Source: an uncultured Lachnospiraceae bacterium
GTDB taxonomy: Bacteria > Bacillota > Clostridia > Lachnospirales > Lachnospiraceae
Direction: 5' to 3'
Assembly (NCBI GenBank): GCA_947594085.1
Contig: CANQEB010000073.1
Coordinates: forward strand, 1-10,159
Length of the DNA stretch: 10,159 bases
The position numbers and the translations under genes are program-made. The notes under the pieces are model-generated. The model did no database searches and was not told the origin of the DNA. It was given only the letters and a program-made list of their open reading frames with translations. Of this stretch, positions 6,938 to 10,159 are shown piece by piece. How positions within the stretch are numbered: the first letter of the stretch is position 1; each line of letters begins with the position of its first letter.

Positions 6938-7555
6938 ATGATCCGGAACATCATCTTCGACATCGGCGGCGTACTGGTCGATTACGACTGGAAAAGTTAT
7001 CTTGAAAGCTTTCACTTCCCCGAAGAGAAAGCGGATGTGATCGCAAAGGCGACTTTCCTTGGCGCGGCGTGGTCTGAGCTCGACCGTGAGGCACTCTCCA
7101 TAGACGAGATTAAGGCCAGAATGACCGCCGCTGCACCACAGTACGCGGATGACATTCTAACCGTATTTGACGGTTTGCACAATACCATACATCGGCGCGA
7201 TTATGCCTGCGGCCTGATCCGCAGTCTCCAGAGTCGTGGCTTCCAAGTCTACTATCTCTCGAACTATTCGAGCTATACACTCAACCAGACGCGCGATGCG
7301 CTCGACTTCCTGCCGCTCATGGACGGAGGTCTCTTCTCCTACGAGGTGAAGCAGGTCAAACCGGAGCCGGCGATCTTCGCTTCCCTGCTCGCACGCTATC
7401 CCTCCATCCGCCCGGAGGAATCCGTCTTCTTCGACGATTCCGCCGTCAATGTCGAAGCAGCTAGAAGGCTCGGCTTCCACGGGATCGTGTTTCGGGATCG
7501 GGAGCAAGCGATGGCAGAACTGGAAACAATACTCACAAATTGCCATATTTCATAA
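6938..7555 (+). CDS. HAD-superfamily hydrolase (HAD-IA, YihX-like phosphatase)
   Basis: A 205-residue soluble cytoplasmic enzyme, the usual size for HAD-IA phosphatases. Motif I is IIFDIGGVLVDYDW with nucleophile Asp8. Motif II is YYLSN with Ser108, motif III is VKPEP with Lys141, and motif IV is VFFDDS with Asp166/Asp167. The helical cap lies at about 16-85. The second Asp of the classical DxD motif is Gly10. The same DxG arrangement occurs in E. coli YihX, a glucose-1-phosphate phosphatase, so loss of activity need not follow. Related proteins act on sugar phosphates or similar small phosphates; the substrate here cannot be read from the sequence. AAGGGA lies 9 nt before the ATG. It follows the small membrane-protein gene by 66 bp and is probably in the same transcript. 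Confidence 0.92.
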   Translation: MIRNIIFDIGGVLVDYDWKSYLESFHFPEEKADVIAKATFLGAAWSELDREALSIDEIKARMTAAAPQYADDILTVFDGLHNTIHRRDYACGLIRSLQSRGFQVYYLSNYSSYTLNQTRDALDFLPLMDGGLFSYEVKQVKPEPAIFASLLARYPSIRPEESVFFDDSAVNVEAARRLGFHGIVFRDREQAMAELETILTNCHIS

Positions 7556-7644
7556 TCATATATATGTAAAATTCCCCTTTCACAAAATTGTCGAGATATA
7601 AATCACCGGAATCATCGTCCTATATCGAAAACAGATTATGATTT

Positions 7645-7677
7645 CGGCAGATTTTTTGTTTTAATAAAAATCTGCCG
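7645..7677. other. Perfect 12-bp inverted repeat between the HAD and ATPase genes
   Basis: CGGCAGATTTTT (7645-7656) and AAAAATCTGCCG (7666-7677) are exact reverse complements around a 9-nt loop. On the plus strand CACTTTTCTTG follows, so it could act as a terminator for the HAD transcript about 90 nt after its stop. The order is unusual for a terminator: GC pairs at the base, AT pairs next to the loop, and only a weak T-run outside. It ends 8 bp before the -35 box of the ATPase promoter, so an operator is an alternative. The rest of 7556-7644 is AT-rich and holds nothing I recognise. Confidence 0.7.
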
Positions 7678-7685
7678 CACTTTTC

Positions 7686-7714
7686 TTGACGATATGCATT
7701 TCTTCGGGTAAAAT
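7686..7714 (+). promoter_or_regulatory. Strong sigma-A-like promoter of the ATPase gene
   Basis: TTGACG (7686-7691) and TAAAAT (7709-7714) each match 5 of 6 consensus positions and are separated by exactly 17 bp. Transcription would start near 7721, about 40 nt before the ATG at 7762. AGGTGAT lies about 5 nt before that ATG. This is the best promoter match in the window and gives the ATPase its own transcription unit. Confidence 0.75.
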
Positions 7715-7761
7715 AGGGAAAGGATAAAAACAGACTTTGAAAAGAAATCAGGTGATATGCA

Positions 7762-8991
7762 ATGGAATATATCTCTCGACATATGGAAGACCGCATTCTG
7801 GAGCTGAGCAGATCTTTCTCTGCGATCCTATTGACCGGCCCTCGACAGGCAGGTAAGACGACCATGCTGCAAAAGCTGGCTCAGAAAGAAAATATCGGAC
7901 GTCAATACGTAACGCTCGACGATCTTGCAGACCGCGACATGGCAAAGAACGATCCGGCTCTCTTTTTACAGCTTCACAAACCGCCGGTGCTGATCGACGA
8001 AGTGCAATACGCCCCGGAGCTGTTCACCTATATCAAGATTCACATTGACAGGTATCACAATCCAGGTGATTTCTGGATGACCGGCTCGCAGATCTTCCGC
8101 CTCATGCGAGGCATACAGGAATCTCTAGCTGGACGTGTGGCTTTGCTGCACATGTCGCCGCTGTCTCAGCGTGAGATCACCGGCGCTCCCTGCATGCCTT
8201 TCACAACGAATATGGAACGACTGCTTGCAGAACAGGCACAGCTTCAGTCCGTCTCCGCGCCGGAGCTCTTTCATCGCCTGTGGAAGGGCTCTATGCCGGG
8301 ACTTGTCAGCGGACAGACGCCTGACCGAAATATCTTCTACTCGTCGTACCTCTCCACTTATATGGAGCGGGACGTCCGGGAGCTTTCCGGCAGCGTGGAC
8401 GCACTGAAATTCAACCGCTTCGTCACCGCCGTCGCGGCACGCTGCTCCCAGCTTCTGAACTACCATGCGCTGGCCGAGGACGCAGACATCGACATCCAGA
8501 CCGCAAAGATGTGGATCAATATTCTGGAGACCCTTGGAATCATCTTTTTGCTGCATCCTTACTCCAACAACGTCCTCAAACGCACTCTTAAAACACCAAA
8601 GCTGTACTTCTACGATACCGGCCTGGTCTGTTACCTTACGCGCTGGTCCTCCCCTGAGGTGGCCGAAAGCGGCGCCATGAACGGTGCGCTTCTGGAAAAT
8701 TTCACCATATCAGAGATCGTGAAAGGTTATCAAAACGCAGGATTAGAACCGTACCTCTATTTCTACCGGGATCGCGACACCAAAGAAATCGATGCTATCC
8801 TGGAAGCCGACGGCAAGCTCTACCCCTTAGAGATCAAAAAAACTGCCATGCCGGACAAACGCCTGACCCGCGTCTTCGGGGTGATCGACAAATCTCCCCT
8901 CCGACTCGGTACAGGCGCCATCCTCTGCATGGCAGATAAACTCAGCGCTTTTGACAGCGACCATCTGATCATTCCGATCTGGATGATCTGA
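7762..8991 (+). CDS. AAA_14/DUF4143-type P-loop ATPase
   Basis: A 409-residue protein of a large family of stand-alone ATPases common in anaerobes and archaea, whose physiological role is largely unknown. The N-terminal AAA_14 domain has Walker A GPRQAGKTT (26-34), Walker B VLIDE (76-80), a sensor-like MTGS (106-109) and a conserved LAGR with Arg125. The middle (about 190-300) has the family hallmark MERDVREL and a winged-helix-like segment (232-262). The DUF4143 end has YFYRDRD...EID (Asp344) followed by LEIKK (Glu357, Lys359). This D...ExK spacing resembles PD-(D/E)XK nucleases, though nuclease activity is not established for the family. Length is typical and all motifs look intact. It has its own promoter and ribosome site. 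Its stop lies 3 bp from the stop of convergent purA, so its transcript must end inside purA. It does not look functionally linked to its neighbours and may have been acquired separately, which is inference. Confidence 0.92.
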   Translation: MEYISRHMEDRILELSRSFSAILLTGPRQAGKTTMLQKLAQKENIGRQYVTLDDLADRDMAKNDPALFLQLHKPPVLIDEVQYAPELFTYIKIHIDRYHNPGDFWMTGSQIFRLMRGIQESLAGRVALLHMSPLSQREITGAPCMPFTTNMERLLAEQAQLQSVSAPELFHRLWKGSMPGLVSGQTPDRNIFYSSYLSTYMERDVRELSGSVDALKFNRFVTAVAARCSQLLNYHALAEDADIDIQTAKMWINILETLGIIFLLHPYSNNVLKRTLKTPKLYFYDTGLVCYLTRWSSPEVAESGAMNGALLENFTISEIVKGYQNAGLEPYLYFYRDRDTKEIDAILEADGKLYPLEIKKTAMPDKRLTRVFGVIDKSPLRLGTGAILCMADKLSAFDSDHLIIPIWMI

Positions 8992-8994
8992 TAT

Positions 8995-10159
8995 TTAGCG
9001 ATAAATGATATCCTCTCTTCCCGGTCCGTTTGAGACCATCGTGATCGGGAAGCCGATCTGCTCTTCCACGAACTCAATGTACTTCCGGCAGTTCTCCGGG
9101 AGCTCTTCATATTTGCGGATGCCGCGAATATCGCATTTCCAGCCCGGCAATGCCTTCAACACCGGCTTCGCCTTCTCCAGAAGCGCCGTTGTCGGGAACT
9201 CGGTCGTCACTTCACCGTCGATCTCGTAGCCAACGCACACCGGAATTTCGTCGAGATAACCGAGCACGTCAAGCACCGTGAACGCTACATCCGTCGCCCC
9301 CTGCAGGCGGCAGCCGTACTTGGACGCCACGCAGTCAAACCAGCCCACTCTTCTCGGGCGTCCGGTCAATGCACCGTACTCGCCGCCATCACCGCCGCGC
9401 CTGCGCAGCTCCTCAGCCTCCTCGCCGAAAAGCTCGCTGACAAACGCGCCGGCACCGACCGCGCTCGAATAGGCCTTGCAGACCGTGATTACTCTCTTGA
9501 TCTCATACGGAGGAATCCCGGCGCCGACTGCGCCGTAGCCTGCAAGCGTCGAGGATGATGTCACCATCGGATAGATGCCGTGATCCGGATCTTTCAGAGA
9601 ACCGAGCTGACCTTCCAGAAGGATGCTTTTGCCTTCCTTTACTGCCTGATACAAGAACGCGGATGTATCGCAGACAAACGGCTCGATCATCTCTCGATAG
9701 CCGTGCAACTCCTCATGCAGCGCCTCCGGCGTCAGCAGCGGCTTGTGGTACAGATGCTCCAGGATCGGGTTTTTGAGCTCACAGATGCGCTGCACCTTGT
9801 CCCGCAGTATATCCTCGTCAAAAAGCTCACTCACCTGAAACCCGATCTTTGCGAATTTATCCGAATAGAACGGCGCAATGCCGGACTTCGTTGATCCAAA
9901 AGATTTGCCGCCCAAGCGTTCTTCCTCATACTGATCGAACAGGACATGATAAGACATCACGATCTGCGCACGGTCAGACACAAGAATCTTCGGCATCGGC
10001 ACCCCACGGTCCACGATACTCTTCACCTCGCCACACAGTGTCGGGATATTGAGCGCTACACCATTGCCGATCACGCTCGTCGTATGCCCGTAGAACACAC
10101 CTGACGGGAGCGCATGCAGCGCAAATTTCCCATAATTATTCACGATTGTGTGGCCCGCG
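8995..10159 (-). CDS. purA: Adenylosuccinate synthetase (5' end beyond right edge)
   Basis: Catalyses GTP-dependent joining of IMP and aspartate to adenylosuccinate, the first committed step from IMP to AMP, in the cytoplasm. About 387 codons are visible; the usual length is about 430, so roughly 40 residues, including the GDEGKG phosphate loop, lie beyond the right edge. Reading continues upstream of the GTG at 10143 into AGHTI, so that GTG is not the start. Recognisable blocks are AGHTIVNNYGKFALH with LPSG, then GSTKSGIAP, LLEGQLG with DPDHGIYPMVTSS, CKAYSSAVGAG, GRPRRVGWFD, CVGY with LPGWK, LPENCRKY, and the end SNGPGREDIIYR. Two spots differ from textbook PurA: GATTGR reads GALTGR (Leu codon 9367-9369), and the guanine motif TKxD reads TVLD (near 9268-9279). 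From memory, the clostridial branch already lacks the Lys. No ribosome site or promoter is visible because the start is outside. It is convergent with the ATPase gene. Confidence 0.95.
   Translation of the reverse strand, partial: AGHTIVNNYGKFALHALPSGVFYGHTTSVIGNGVALNIPTLCGEVKSIVDRGVPMPKILVSDRAQIVMSYHVLFDQYEEERLGGKSFGSTKSGIAPFYSDKFAKIGFQVSELFDEDILRDKVQRICELKNPILEHLYHKPLLTPEALHEELHGYREMIEPFVCDTSAFLYQAVKEGKSILLEGQLGSLKDPDHGIYPMVTSSSTLAGYGAVGAGIPPYEIKRVITVCKAYSSAVGAGAFVSELFGEEAEELRRRGGDGGEYGALTGRPRRVGWFDCVASKYGCRLQGATDVAFTVLDVLGYLDEIPVCVGYEIDGEVTTEFPTTALLEKAKPVLKALPGWKCDIRGIRKYEELPENCRKYIEFVEEQIGFPITMVSNGPGREDIIYR
9017..9052 (+). other. Possible hairpin just after the ATPase stop codon, inside purA
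   Basis: CTTCCCG (9017-9023) pairs with CGGGAAG (9046-9052). Three further inner pairs, one of them G-T, extend the stem to about 10 bp around a 16-nt loop. It starts 25 nt after the ATPase stop and lies within the last codons of purA. No T-run follows on either strand, so a role as a terminator is only a guess; it could protect the 3' end of the ATPase mRNA or be chance. Confidence 0.25.

Noticed and set aside
10141..10143. GTG at 10143 as the start of purA
   Set aside because: The frame stays open to the right edge and encodes AGHTI, a conserved internal PurA segment, so the real start is outside the window.

Overview
The window looks like chromosomal DNA from a fairly GC-rich member of the Clostridia, most likely a Lachnospiraceae-type gut anaerobe. 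This is inferred from AGGAGG ribosome sites, sigma-A-like promoters in AT-rich gaps between GC-rich genes, and a PurA of the branch I associate with these bacteria. No search was run. I see no rRNA, tRNA, CRISPR array, insertion sequence or phage gene.

Left part (1-6358, minus strand): three genes in one direction, read from right to left. First is a 616-residue membrane-anchored protein of unknown function (6358-4508). After 37 bp comes an 852-residue hybrid sensor histidine kinase with two receiver domains (4470-1912). After 83 bp comes an ABC exporter subunit with fused membrane and ATPase domains, running off the left edge (1828 to below 1). A clear promoter precedes only the first gene, so the three are probably one operon. 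This suggests an envelope-sensing and export module, but no substrate, signal or response regulator is visible. The ABC subunit and the 616-residue protein both carry unusual low-complexity, repeat-containing expansions.

Middle (6359-7761): a divergent promoter region of about 245 bp serves the operon to the left and, to the right, a small two-helix membrane protein (6605-6871) followed by a HAD-superfamily phosphatase (6938-7555). A gap of about 200 bp follows. It holds a perfect 12-bp inverted repeat and, 8 bp further on, a near-consensus promoter.

Right part: a stand-alone AAA_14/DUF4143-type ATPase (7762-8991, plus strand) meets purA (adenylosuccinate synthetase, 10159-8995, minus strand, start outside the window) tail to tail with only 3 bp between the stop codons.

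I do not see a demonstrably new biological system. The points most worth a second look are the insertion in the ABC ATPase domain, the EF-hand-like loop in the kinase sensor domain, the inverted repeat before the DUF4143 ATPase, and the altered guanine and aspartate sites in PurA.
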